Origin: Emiliania huxleyi CCMP1516
Lineage: Eukaryota; Haptophyta; Isochrysidales; Noelaerhabdaceae
Assembly: GCF_000372725.1 (NCBI RefSeq)
Contig: NW_005200784.1
Span: 313,716 to 377,715 of the forward strand
Direction: 5' to 3'
DNA: 64,000 bases
In this document: positions 1 to 10,222 of the stretch, piece by piece
Numbering within the stretch: position 1 is the first letter of the stretch
Layout of the letters: the number at the start of each line of letters is the position of its first letter
Program-made: the position numbers and the translations under genes
Notes under the pieces: generated by a model
The model's database searches: none
The model's input: only the letters and a program-made list of their open reading frames with translations
What the model was told of the DNA's origin: nothing

Positions 1-476
1 TTTCTTCTTAACTGCCTCCTGCCCTGGAATCGGTTTAGCCGGAGCGAGGGCTACACGGCAGGCAAAGCACCCTAAGTCTTGGGGTGTCCGGCGCGCTCCC
101 GACGGCCCGTGAAAATCCGGGGGAGCGGTTCGTTCTCACGCCTGGTCGTACTCATAACCGCATCAGGTCTCCAAGGTGAACAGCCTCTAGTCGATAGAGC
201 AATGTAGGTAAGGGAAGTCGGCAAAATGGTTCCGCAACCTCGGGAGAAGGAATGGCTCTGAAGGCTGGGCGCAGGGGTCCTAGGCTCGAGGCCGGCTGGC
301 TGCGCGGGGACTACGGCCTCACGGCTGCGGATCCCGCGCGGCCGTCCGGCGGACGGCCTAGGAGCGCTCCGGCTCTCCCTGCGCGACGAACAGCCGCTTC
401 AGAACTGGCGCGGACAAGGGGAATCCGACTGTTTAATTAAAACAAAGCATTGCGATGGCCCGCGAGGGTGCTGACG

Positions 477-510
<34 letters not shown>

Positions 511-526
511 AGTGAAGAAATTCAAC

Positions 527-589
<63 letters not shown>

Positions 590-644
590 CAATTAGTGAC
601 GCGCATGAATGGATTCGTGAGATTCCCACTGTCCCTATCTACTG

Positions 645-680
<36 letters not shown>

Positions 681-685
681 GAATC

Positions 686-723
<38 letters not shown>

Positions 724-1082
724 TGTTACTGTGGAACGACTTGATGGGTGTAGAATATGCGGGAGGGGCAACCCGACAGTGAAATACCGCAACCGTCAAC
801 GTTGTTTTACTTACTCGGTGGCGCGGAGGGAGGCTCGCCTCACTTCTGGATCCAAGCCGCTTCGTGCGCGCGATCCGCGTCGGGGACACTAACAGGTGGG
901 GAGTTTGGCTGGGGCGGCACGTCTGTTAAAAAATAACGCAGGCGCCCGATTTTGAGCTCAATGAGAACAGAAATCTCATGTGGACCGAAAGGGGAAAAGC
1001 TCGGTTGATTTTGATTTTCAGTACGAATACAAACCGCGAAAGCGTGGCCTATCGATCCTCTCGTCTTTGGGAATTTCAAGCT

Positions 1083-1125
<43 letters not shown>

Positions 1126-1148
1126 TGCCAAGCGTTCATAGCGACGTA

Positions 1149-1183
<35 letters not shown>

Positions 1184-1228
1184 CTGCCTCGCAGCGGGGG
1201 CCAAATGCAGGATTGTTCACCCACCAAC

Positions 1229-1283
<55 letters not shown>

Positions 1284-1627
1284 CTGTCTGTTTTTCTACG
1301 GTAATTTGGTTCAGTACGAGAGGAACCACCAATTCGCATCATCGGTATAGCCGCCGCCGGAAACGGCGATGCGGCGAAGCTGCCATGCGCCGGATTATAA
1401 CTGAACGCCTCTAAGTTAGAATCCATGCCGGAAGGAAAGCCACCTACCGGCCCGGGGACGCCACGAGCAACGGTAGCACTGCCTGAGCCGCGAGCGACCA
1501 CAATTCACGGACCCGGGCCGACGAATCCCTTGCAGACGACTTGAATAAGGAACGGGGTATTGTACGCGGCAGAGTGGCCTTGTTGCCACGATCCGCTGAG
1601 ATTCAGCCTTGGTTCTGACGATTTGTT
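1..1627 (+). rRNA. 28S (LSU) ribosomal RNA, 3' part, truncated at the window edge
   Basis: The sequence carries the conserved eukaryotic LSU core in order: the CCTGGAATCGGTTT block near 24, the TGACGCAATGTGATTTCTGC block near 470, GTAACTATGACTCTCTTAAG near 550, the peptidyl-transferase stretch around 1080-1130, and the sarcin-ricin loop AGTACGAGAGGAACC at about 1312-1326. The 3' end is placed near 1627, after GATTCAGCCTTGGTTCTGACGATTTG, by analogy with other 28S ends and to within about 10 bases. The 5' part lies outside the window. Many open frames overlap it on both strands and none is a gene. Confidence 0.97.
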
Positions 1628-3248
1628 GCGCGCGCGCAACAACCCTCTCAGGGCCTCTCCCGTTCCTCAGTCGCTCTCTCGGCGCTCTCCCCCTCTCGCC
1701 TCTCCGAGCCTCACTCGCTCGGGGGCGGAGCCGAGGGGGCGAGAGCGCGATTTCTGCCCAAGGCAGCGCGCAGGCCACTGCGCAGATACACCCGGCTCTC
1801 CCCGAGCCGCCACTGGGCGCTCCCGCGGTCCCCTCCGGGCTGAATGCAGCCTCCGGAGCGGGCGGCGCGAGCGTCTAAGTCTACTCAGAGCCTTCCACGC
1901 TCTTCTTTGCGTTCCGAAGCACACACCGCGCTCCTCTGTAGTGCATCGCCCGGCCAACTCGCTTGCCACTGTCATTGCCCCCGCCGCCCTCTCACTGTGG
2001 CCGCCCTGTACCGTTACCTCCACCGCCCTCGCCCTCGCCACCGCCCCCACGCCGCCGCTACCATTCCGGCCATCGCCGCCCCCACCCTCATCCCCACCTT
2101 GCCCCCGCCGCCCGTTGCAGCTGCAATCCCCACCGAAGGCGGACGCCGGTGCCGCCCTCGAGCTCGACGCCCCTTCGTGCTTCGCCGCCCGGCGCGGTCC
2201 CATCCGGGCTGAATGCGGCCTCCAATCTCGTGTCGGCCTGCCGCCGCCCTCGCCTTCAGCCGTCCCGCCACCCTCACCGCCACAGCCCTCCTCACCACCG
2301 TCTCCACCGCCGCTGCTCTCACCACCCTCGCCACCACCACCACGCCCGCCTCCCTCGCTGCCACCCACGCCGCCGCCACCGCCCCCACCCGCTCCGCTGC
2401 CCTCGCCCTTGCCGTCACCGCGCCGCGAGATCTCTTACACTATCCCCCGCCCTTGCCCCAGCCCTTGCCTGCCGCCGCCCTCGCCGCCGCCCTCGCCGCC
2501 GCCCTCGCCGCCCCCCTCGCCGCCGGGGCCCGCCCTCGCAGCCACGGCACCCTTGCCCCCTCCACCCTCCTCTCCGCCCCCGCCCCTGCCCCCGCTCGCC
2601 GTCGCCCTCCGCCGCCCCCCTCCCGCCCCGCCACCACCCTCCCCTCGGCCGCCCTCCGGCATGCCGCCGTTCTCGCCCTCGCCTCCGAGCCGCCCCGCTG
2701 CCCTCGCCACTGCCCCCGTCGCCGCCACCCCCGTCGCTGCCGCCCTCGCCGCCGACCTACCCCCCTTGCCGTCTCCACCACCGTCATCCCCACCATCGGT
2801 TCTAACTTCTACTCAACTGCGACTACTTTATACTCTATGCGCCGAGAGAGGTACGAATATCTCTCGAAAAACGATATCTATACCACACGAAAAAGGCTAG
2901 AGAAGTGGAGTGCTACACGATGTTAAGGCGTACGGGGTGAGGCCCTGAGCGCGCGGCACCCCCGCCCCCCACGCCCCAGGACAATGTATATGTTGCCAAA
3001 GATAGACGAGCCCCAAAAGCACTCGAGAGACTTCACTTACCGTGTGTGCGCTCGCGACCACTACTGACGCAGAGCGACACCCAATCACACAATGCACAAC
3101 CCAGGGCCCGAAATGCGACAAAACCACGCAAAAAACGCGCACCAAATGAACGTACTTGCGCACGTGGCGCGTGATCGCAGCCGACCGACGCGGGGCCTGT
3201 GCGCCCGCAGCGCTAACGCCGCAATCATGACTCAACACGAGCTCCCCG
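1628..3248 (+). other. rDNA intergenic spacer, C-rich
   Basis: No gene is supported here. The spacer is strongly pyrimidine-rich on the + strand, with long runs of CCGCCCTCGCCGC-type repeats from about 1960 to 2760. A block of about 30 bases around GGGCTGAATGC, followed by GCCTCC, occurs twice (about 1820-1852 and 2190-2225), so it looks like a diverged spacer subrepeat. The proline-rich open frame running through it is a by-product of the repeat. From about 2810 the composition turns mixed. I see no 5S rRNA, tRNA or clear Pol I terminator. Confidence 0.6.
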
Positions 3249-4229
3249 TTAGTCCAACATTTGCGGCGAGGCTGGCGGCGACGCGCGGCAGCGGGGGCAG
3301 CTGCACATGCCGGGAGGCCCGTCGTGCAGCTCCACGGGGTCGTCCTCCACCTCGTCGTCGGTGTCGCTGTCCTCCTGGCCGCCCCCCAACGCCGGCATGG
3401 GCGCAAACAGGCCTCCGTCGCCCGGGCCCTCCTCCTCGCTCTCGCTGTCGAGCGCGATCGCCGTCGCGCCGCTCGAGCCAACCGCCTGTCGCCGCAGCGC
3501 CTTCGTCCGGCTCTCAGCGGCGGAGAGCGGCGCCTGCCCAAAGCGAGCCAGGGCCGCCGCCCGCGCCGCCTCCGCAGGCGTCGCATGCGCCGCCTGCATG
3601 CCCGTCACGGACGCGTCACGGACGATACGCGGACACTGTCGCGGACGTTGGGGGCGGGTGCCTGCTCCGCGGCCAGCCGCTTCCCCTCCGTCGTGCGGCG
3701 GTCGATCATCTTTTGCTTCTTGCCCAGCGGCCGCCGCCGCTGCGGCGGCTGCTGCGCGTGCCGAGCCGAGGACGAGGAGCCGCCGCCGCCGCGCCGCTTG
3801 CGCCCGGCGCCGCGCCGACCGCTGGAGCCCTTGCGGGTCTTGCAGCCGCCCTCGACGAGGTCCGACTCGCCCTCGCCGCCGCCGTCGCCGCCGCCCACTG
3901 CAGCACTGCTAGAGGCGCCGCCGCCTCCGCCTCCGCCGCCGCCTCCTCCGCCGCCTCCTTCTTCGCCGCCGCGTCCGCCGCCTCCGCCCAAGGCAGCGGC
4001 TTCGGGGTCGACGATCGTGCCGTCGGCAACGAAGCCGCGGTGCTGCTGTCGGACGACGCGCAGCTCGTCGTAAAACTCTGGCGGGTGGATGTCCTGTCGG
4101 GGCCGAGTGGTGCCCTCAGGCCGTCGCTGCGGAAGTGCGTGCGTGTGCGTGCGTGTGTGTGCGTGTGTGCATGTGTGCGTGCGTGCGTGCGTGCGTGTGT
4201 GTGTGTGTGTGTGCGTGTGTGTGTGTGTT

Positions 4230-4286
<57 letters not shown>

Positions 4287-4914
4287 TGTCTGTCTGTCTG
4301 TCCGGTGTCCGCCTCGAGGCCGTGGCCCGAGATGTGCGTGATCTCGTGGAGCATCACGGCGAGCAGCCGGCCAAACGGGAGGAAGACGTTGCAGCGCGCG
4401 TCTCCTGCCAGGCGGACCCACCATGGGTGAAACGCGGTTGTGGAGATTACCCCTGGCAAGGCTTTCTCAGGCACACTCCTGCGACGGCGCGCAGGCGGAT
4501 CGAGATGTCCGCCGTGCCTTGCAGGTCGTGGTAGCACATGCCGCCGGGGCCGCGGCCATTGTGCTCGTGCAAGTGCTTGACGCGCCACCCGCGCCGCCGC
4601 AGGATTGGGTCGACGTGCAGCTTCAGCCGCTGCAGCAGCCCCCGCGCCGCCGGGATGGAGTCGCGGTCGACGCCACTGTGGCCGAGCGCGTTGAGCGGCA
4701 CACACCACCTGCGCCAGCCGCATGGGTCCTCAGAGCTGTTGCCGCCGGTCCCGGTGGACCCGCAACATAAAAAGGAAACGCACCAGACATTGCAAAACTC
4801 TGTCGTTCCAAACAGCCGGTGGATGCCCTGCCGCTTGTCGTCGCCAACGCGTGGCTCGGCACCGTCGCGCGGTTCAATCGCGTCGGTCAAGTTGGTGAAT
4901 CGAGCTCCCGCCAT
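3249..4914 (-). CDS. WLM-domain (Wss1/SPRTN-like) metalloprotease
   Basis: Minus-strand gene starting at the ATG at 4914. It shows the WLM signature: a segment reading RRRGWRVKHLHEHN, then ISIRLR, then LLAVMLHEITHISGHG with the zincin motif HEITH, then PPEFYDELRVV. WLM proteases of the Wss1 family cleave DNA-protein crosslinks and SUMO-modified proteins, so a nuclear DNA-repair role is inferred. At least three GC-AG introns join the frames: one ending just before codons for DARCNVF (near 4407), one at 4094-4312 containing the GT/CA microsatellite, and one of 68 bp at 3594-3661. The last exon (3593-3249) holds a coiled AARAAALARFG segment, an acidic ALDSESEEEG stretch that could bind SUMO, and a CSCPRC pair. 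The Gly- and Arg-rich stretch near 3700-3960 may be low-complexity coding. The first exon is less certain and may hide a further intron. Confidence 0.75.
4136..4290. repeat. GT/CA dinucleotide microsatellite in an intron
   Basis: Almost pure GT on the + strand with interspersed GC and one break (TTGATT near 4228), ending in four CTGT units. It lies inside the 219-bp intron of the minus-strand WLM gene. The long Thr-His open frame through it is an artefact of the repeat. Confidence 0.9.
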
Positions 4915-5136
4915 GTCGGTTGCAGCGCAGGCGACGGCTGCCTTCAGGCTGTGCTTGCTGCGCAGCGAGCGCGCGAGAAGAGATTTTTCTTTTTATTCTT
5001 TTGTTTTTATTCTTTAAGCCGCGTGCGCGATTTCTTCTTGATCACGCTCCGCCGTGCCCCGGGGGGGTGGCATCACGTGCAGCTTGTGCGGCGCAGCCTG
5101 CTCCTGGCGCAAACGTGGTAGCAAGATCGTGGCGCG

Positions 5137-5707
5137 ATGCACTTCTGCCCGCACTGCGGCAGCATGCTCCAGCTTGAGGTGCGAGCTTCCACCTCGGCCC
5201 CGCCTCTATCCGGCCCGCCACTCAGACTGTCACTCTGCTTTCAGAGCATCAGCGATCGGCTTCGCTTCTTCTGCCAGACGTGCCCGTACGTCCATCAGCT
5301 CACGACCAGGGTGCGCCCACTCGCAGCCGCGCTAGGACGACCCGTGCGATACTCCCGGCCGCACCGGGAAGAGCCACCGTCGCTGTGCCTCCGCCGGCTG
5401 CTGAGGGCGCTCCTCCCGCGTATCTCAGGTCAAGTCGGAGATGCTGCTCGACCGGAAGGAGGTGGACGATGTGCTGGGCGGGCCGGACGCGTGGAAGAAT
5501 GCGGACCAGGCTGACGGTGAGCCAGATCGCACACTTTCTCTCTCCTCGCCCGCGCTGGCTCATCCCTCCCCTCGCCCCGCAGCTTCCTGTCCGCGGTGTA
5601 GTCATCACCGCGCCTACTACCAGCAGCTGCAGATCCGCTCGGCCGACGAACCGATGACAACCTTCTACAAGTGTGTCGAATGCGGGCACCGATGGCGTGA
5701 AGACTGA
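5137..5707 (+). CDS. POLR3K: RNA polymerase III subunit RPC10 (RPC11/POLR3K)
   Basis: Small zinc-ribbon subunit of RNA polymerase III, needed for RNA cleavage and termination. Four exons join in frame: 5137-5178 ([14 protein letters not shown]), 5245-5310 (ends [15 protein letters not shown]), 5429-5516 ([13 protein letters not shown]) and 5583-5707 ([15 protein letters not shown], then [20 protein letters not shown]). All three introns are GT-AG. The product is 106 residues, close to the usual 108. The N-terminal CPHC/CQTC ribbon and the C-terminal TFIIS-type ribbon with the catalytic RSADEP hairpin are both intact. The start is the ATG directly before the first zinc ligand pair, as in homologues. 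Confidence 0.95.
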
Positions 5708-5846
5708 TCACATTGTCAAAAACATTTTGGGGTGTCGAGGGCAGGGGGTGTCTCGAGTCTCGCGGTGAGTCTGAGTGCAGATGCTCTTTTTGTTTTGGCT
5801 CTGCATGTGAAAACCCCCTTGGCCGAACCTGGAGGCCAGAACAGTT

Positions 5847-7557
5847 TTATGATAGCTGCTCTCGCAAGACAGCCGCGGTGGCGTTGCCGCCCGCGCGCGC
5901 CGCCAGCTGGAGGAGCGCGTCGTACCACGGGGCGAAGGCGCGGTCGAGGCGGGGCCGATCATACGAGGGCGACACCGCTCTGTTGCGGTACTGCTTCCTG
6001 TGCGCCATCCTCTCCGGCCTATGGGACACGTCGTGGACTCGTCGTGGACGCGGACGCCTCTCTCCCGCCCCGCGGGCCGTCCTCCCTCCCGCGCCTGTCG
6101 ACGGGGCGGTCGCCCCGCGCGCCGCTGCAGTCGGCGCCCCTGGGGCGCAGCCCGAAGGTGGCCGCGCCGAGCACGCACGTGCAGTCGGCGGGCGTGCCGC
6201 TCGCGTAGAGGGCCTCGTACCGCAGCACTGTCCAGCGGACCGACGGCGAGGGGGGGAGGCGGCGCAAGTAGAGCGCGAGCTGGTACACCGGCACGCTCTC
6301 CGCCGCATACTGGAAGCGGCGAAGCGAGAAGCAGCGCCGCACCACACCCTCGAGCGCCGGGGCGTCCATCGTGAGCGCACGCTGCGGCGGCGGCGCGCAC
6401 TCCTCCATCCGCCTCAGCTCGGCGGTGATCACCTCTGTAAAGGTGGCGTTGTCGTGCTGCGTGTCCTGCCCCCAGCCGCGCTGGCACGCACGGTCCTTCC
6501 AAGGCATCACCAGCGCCGCCAGCCTCTCCACCACCGCCGCCTCGGGCCTCTCCCGCCCGCCCGGCCACACGAGCCACGCAAGCGCGCTCCGGTTCACCTC
6601 GCCCTCCGCCGTCAGCGTGCCAGGGAAGGCCGCGCCGATGGCGGCCGCCGCGGCGCGAAACTCCTTGTGGAAGAGGCCTGGGCGTGACGGAAGGAGGCCC
6701 AGATGGAAAAGGCCTGGGCGTGCCCCTGCCCCCCCTGCTGCCCCCCTCCCTCGCAAGACTCCTGCCCCCCGCCGCAGCCAGCCCACGTCGTCCATGCAGA
6801 CGCCGCTGAACGGCGGCGGGCAGGAGGACTCCATCGGCGTCACGCAGAAGCGGCGGAGGTTGGAGAGGCCTGCTCACAACCGCCACGCGTGAAGAGCCGC
6901 CCGGCGGGTGTCCATGGAGACGACGGCAGGATGGCGGCGCCGGAGCAGGCGCGCCGCGTGCGCAGTGCCGCGAGCACCTTAGACAGACGGGCGGCCGAGG
7001 TGCAAGCCGAGGCGTGTGAGGGGGCGCGTCTCTACACCGGCGCGACGAGCCGAGGACGAGTCGCGTGCAAACATGCAGTACCTGCGGCGCAAAGAGGCAT
7101 CATGTGCGCACGTGGTGTGTTACGTAGCGAGGCTCCTCTGTGTCAGCTGTGGCGGGGCGTGTGATGCCAGTGAGCGGCTGATCGAGACGCACTCGGAGAA
7201 GGCGCGATCGACCGGGTCGCGAAGAACAAGCACGAGGTGGAGCGGGCGGCCTCCGCCTCCGTACACCGAATGCACGATCGGTAGCGTCTGGAACGCCCAC
7301 GCAAGGTAGTTTGGCGTGAAGTCGAGCACCCGGTCGTAGTCGCCTCGCTGCCGCGGCCACGAGCGGACGGAAAAGTCGTCCAGCAGCGGGAAGAAGATGC
7401 GCGGCTCCTTGTTGCGTTCGCCGCGGCAGCACACGTTGTCGACGAAGCGGCGAGGGTCGGTGAGACACGCGTGCAGGCTGGTCGTGCCGGCTTTTGGCAG
7501 GCCGAGCAACACCGTGTCCGGTATCGCGCGGCGGGCGCAGTTCGGACAGGGCGCCAT
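5847..7557 (-). CDS. sulfotransferase-family protein (PAPS-dependent)
   Basis: Minus-strand gene from the ATG at 7557. The first exon has the 5'-phosphosulfate loop LLGLPKAGTTSLHACL at residues 15-30 and the 3'-phosphate motif LVLRDPVDRAFSEC near residue 115, the two PAPS-binding signatures. The middle exon (about 6700-6130) continues with NATFTEVI and YQLALYLRRLPPS, then LRYEALYASG. The last exon begins after an acceptor near 6025 and ends YDRPRLDRAFAPWYDALLQ, a normal sulfotransferase C-terminus, with stop at 5847. The last intron ends in the shared ACGAGTCCACGACGTGTCC module. Just before the middle exon a 36-bp unit containing CACGCCCAGGCCT is tandemly repeated, making two possible acceptors. 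It probably sulfates a carbohydrate, but the substrate cannot be told from sequence. Confidence 0.8.
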
Positions 7558-7666
7558 TTCGGACGAGCGTAGCTCACCGCTGGATTGTTGAGGTCCTGGG
7601 TTGGTGTCGGGCCTCTACCGTTGGTCGCCACCCGGTTGGTCGCCACCCAAACAAGAGACAGCTGCT

Positions 7667-7799
7667 GGGTTCCAACTTTTTCCGGGGTCTGGTGTCCATG
7701 CCAGCCTCCCGGAGACCGGGGATGGGCGGTCAGGACCATACCCCCCCACCCTTTGGGCCGCGAGAGTACCATACCATACCCCGGAAAAAGTTGGAACCC
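7667..7799. mobile_element. 133-bp terminal-inverted-repeat element (MITE-like)
   Basis: The ends are perfect 21-bp inverted repeats starting GGGTTCCAACTTTTTCCGGG (7667-7687 and 7779-7799). The interior codes for nothing. I could not find a target-site duplication, so this may be a solo fold-back rather than a transposed unit. Confidence 0.6.
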
Positions 7800-7945
7800 T
7801 GTGCCGCCCCCAGCCGCTTCACAGCGCTTGCTGGCTGTGGGAAGAGACCCACGAAGGAGAGCAGCGTGAGCGTCTGCAGCGACAGTAGCTCAAACTGCGC
7901 GCCCCTTCGGAGCCGGGCGCAGTGATGCTCTCGTCAAACGGGCGG

Positions 7946-8326
7946 TTGGCCTGTATCCATGTTTCCGGAAACCAAAAAGGAAACGAGAGGGTCCCCAGCA
8001 CTTTGCGTTTCCGGAAATTTCCAGGAAAACTAGAGGGTGTTTGGTGCTCCATTCTGGCAACTCTCGAGTTTCCCTGAGTCTGAGAGCTGGTCTGGGGCAA
8101 AATCTGAGGCGAAACCGAGGAACTCGGCAAAATACCCAGCCGGTCGCAGCTCGCAGGGTAATTTCCAGGTATACCCCGGTATTTTGCCGCTTTGGCTGAT
8201 TTTGGGCCCAAACCAGCTGATTTCCACGGAGTTTCCTCGGGAAACTAGAGAGGAAACGAGAGGGTGCTGTGGAGAAACACGGAAAGGAAACGAGACGGGG
8301 TGCGCGAGGAAACATGGATACAGCCT
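7946..8326. mobile_element. 381-bp MITE-like element A with 10-bp target duplication
   Basis: It is flanked by direct repeats AAACGGGCGG at 7936-7945 and 8327-8336. Its ends are inverted around CTGTATCCATGTTTCC (near 7951) and GGAAACATGGATACAG (near 8308). The interior is rich in TTTCC/GGAAA and contains no gene. Much of it reappears in reverse orientation at about 9600-9890, inside element B, so both belong to one family. A duplication of 9-11 bp is typical of Mutator-like elements, but assigning that superfamily is an inference. Confidence 0.7.
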
Positions 8327-8565
8327 AAACGGGCGGCGGATCTCGGTCAAGCACCCACCTGGCGTTGGCCAGCGCCCCGCTCCCACAGCTACCAGGTTCC
8401 AAGGTGCGCGCGCGCTCCCGTTGTGAGCCCCGCCGCAAATGGCGTCGAAGACGGGGTTGTTCGGGTGAATACACCCTCACGCTATGCACTGTAGGCGCGA
8501 TTACTCTCGTCTCTCCGCGCTGATAGCGGAGGTGTCGGGTACAGCACGGAGCACGCCGTCCTGTA

Positions 8566-9897
8566 TTAGGCATTTAGGCTGTACCCATGTTTCCTCGCTC
8601 ACCCCGTCTCGTTTCCTTTCCGTGTTTCTCTTACTACAGCACCCTCTCGTTACTCGTTTCCTCTCTAGTTTCCCGAGGAAACTCCGCGAAAATCGTCAAT
8701 TTCACGGGCTCTGAGCCGAGTCTGAGGCCTGAGGGAGGGTGTAGAGGATGTAGAGTGTAGAGCGCTGTAGAGCTGTAGAGATGTAGAGTGCTGGAGAGCG
8801 CTGTAGAGCTGTAGAGCTCTACATCCGCCGCGTGACGAGGCGCCTGCGTTGTAGAGCGATGTAGAGGCGCTCTACAACGTGAAATCTCTACAACAAACTC
8901 TACATCATAAGCGGCGAACGAGGCACGGTCGCTCTCCGACATGAGGCGCGTTGCACTTGCCAGTGCTGCCCTGGCCTTCTGTCTGCCCGCCCAATGGGTG
9001 GCAGGTGCCTCTGCTGCTGTGGCATGCCTCACGGCTGCGACTGGCCGGCGCCTCGGCGCGTCAGCTCGGCTCGGCGTAGTGATAGTGGCCAGCGCAACTC
9101 GCCTGGACTCAACGCTCAGCCAGGAGCTCCCGCACGCGCTGGCGCGAGTCATGGCGCATGCAACGCGTCTGAATGCTCGCCTCGCCTCGCGCAAATGCGA
9201 CCGTCCTCGCAGCCGACAGTCCACCGCCTGCTAAAGAAGCACAGCGACGAATGCGGCACCGGCGACACATGGCAGGCTGGTCATGACGCAGTTATAGGGT
9301 GTTGTGTGCCGTCAGAGGGACTCTCTGTGTGTCAGGGATAGTCAGGGCTGTCCATCAGAGCTTCACTAAGCTCGGAGACACCCCATTAGCGCGGCTCGAC
9401 CTCTTTGAGTCACTGCCTTCCCGGCGGTTTGGCTGTAGACGGCCTCTACAACAAACTCTACAACAAAATCGCGCTCTACATCGCTCTACAACGCAGGCGC
9501 CTCGTCACGCGGCGGATGTAGAGCTCTACAGCTCTACAGCGCTCTCCAGCACTCTACATCTCTACAGCTCTACAGCGCTCTACACTCTACATCCTCTACA
9601 CCCTCCCTCAGGTTTGGGCCCAAAATCAGCCGACTCGCTCGGCAAAATACCGGGTATTTTGCGGGTACCTGGAAAACCCCGGGTATACCTGGAAAATACC
9701 CGGTATTTTGCCGGTTTCCTCGGTTTCGCCTCAGATTTTGGCCCAGACCAGCTCTCAGACACAGGGAAACTCGAGAGTTGCCAGAATGGAGCACCAAACA
9801 CCCTCTGGTTTCCCTGGAAATTTCCGGAAACGAAAAGTGCTGGCAGCTGGGGACCCTCTCGTTTCCTTTTTGGTTTCCGGAAACATGGGTACGCCAA
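8566..9897. mobile_element. MITE-like element B, same family, carrying an inserted fold-back
   Basis: The ends read CTGTACCCATGTTTCC (near 8579) and GGAAACATGGGTACG (near 9880), matching element A. Direct repeats GTCCTGTA lie at 8558-8565 and 9898-9905. The left part corresponds to one end of element A and the right part (about 9610-9890) to the other end. The middle is taken up by the separate fold-back element at 8729-9612. No intact protein is encoded. Confidence 0.65.
8729..9612. mobile_element. fold-back element with ~137-bp arms, nested in element B
   Basis: The arms at about 8729-8866 and 9474-9612 are near-perfect inverted repeats made of TGTAGAG/CTCTACA units (for example GGATGTAGAGTGTAGAGCGC and its complement). 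The interior (about 8910-9440) is GC-rich with short open frames only. In a single strand the arms would form a very long hairpin. Its position splits element B, so it inserted later. Confidence 0.75.
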
Positions 9898-10222
9898 GTC
9901 CTGTAGCCTGCACGCAGGCAGCACGCAGGTCACTCCAGGCACGCCAAAGAGCTCGACATGCGCTCTCGCGCTCCTTGTGGCTCGGCTCCACCATCCTCTG
10001 AACCTAATAATGCTTCGCTTCGACGGTGAGCGCCACCGTGCCCCACGCCCGCTTCGATCTCCGCAAGACCCGAGCCCCCGCGGGGACATAGCGTCTTTTA
10101 CCAGACCATCACTGAGCCCGAGCGCGCGTTTCTTTGTTTAGCTGCGCCCCACCGCGTCGACAGCTTCGCGTGAGCCGGACGTGTCTAGCTCGCGCGATTC
10201 CAAATCAGCCTGCGTCGCTCGC

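Noticed and set aside
635..1501. Antisense open frames over the 28S rRNA
   Set aside because: The plus-strand sequence is conserved rRNA throughout; the frames have no protein character.
1560..2900. 446-residue proline-rich open frame in the rDNA spacer
   Set aside because: It is produced by CCG/CCT simple repeats, begins inside the 28S gene, and equally long frames exist on the other strand.
2810..2960. 5S rRNA or tRNA in the rDNA spacer
   Set aside because: No internal promoter boxes or cloverleaf could be found; the block is simply less C-rich.
3605..4723. Single long minus-strand frame with a Thr-His run
   Set aside because: The Thr-His run is the CA microsatellite in an intron; only the parts matching the WLM protein are coding.
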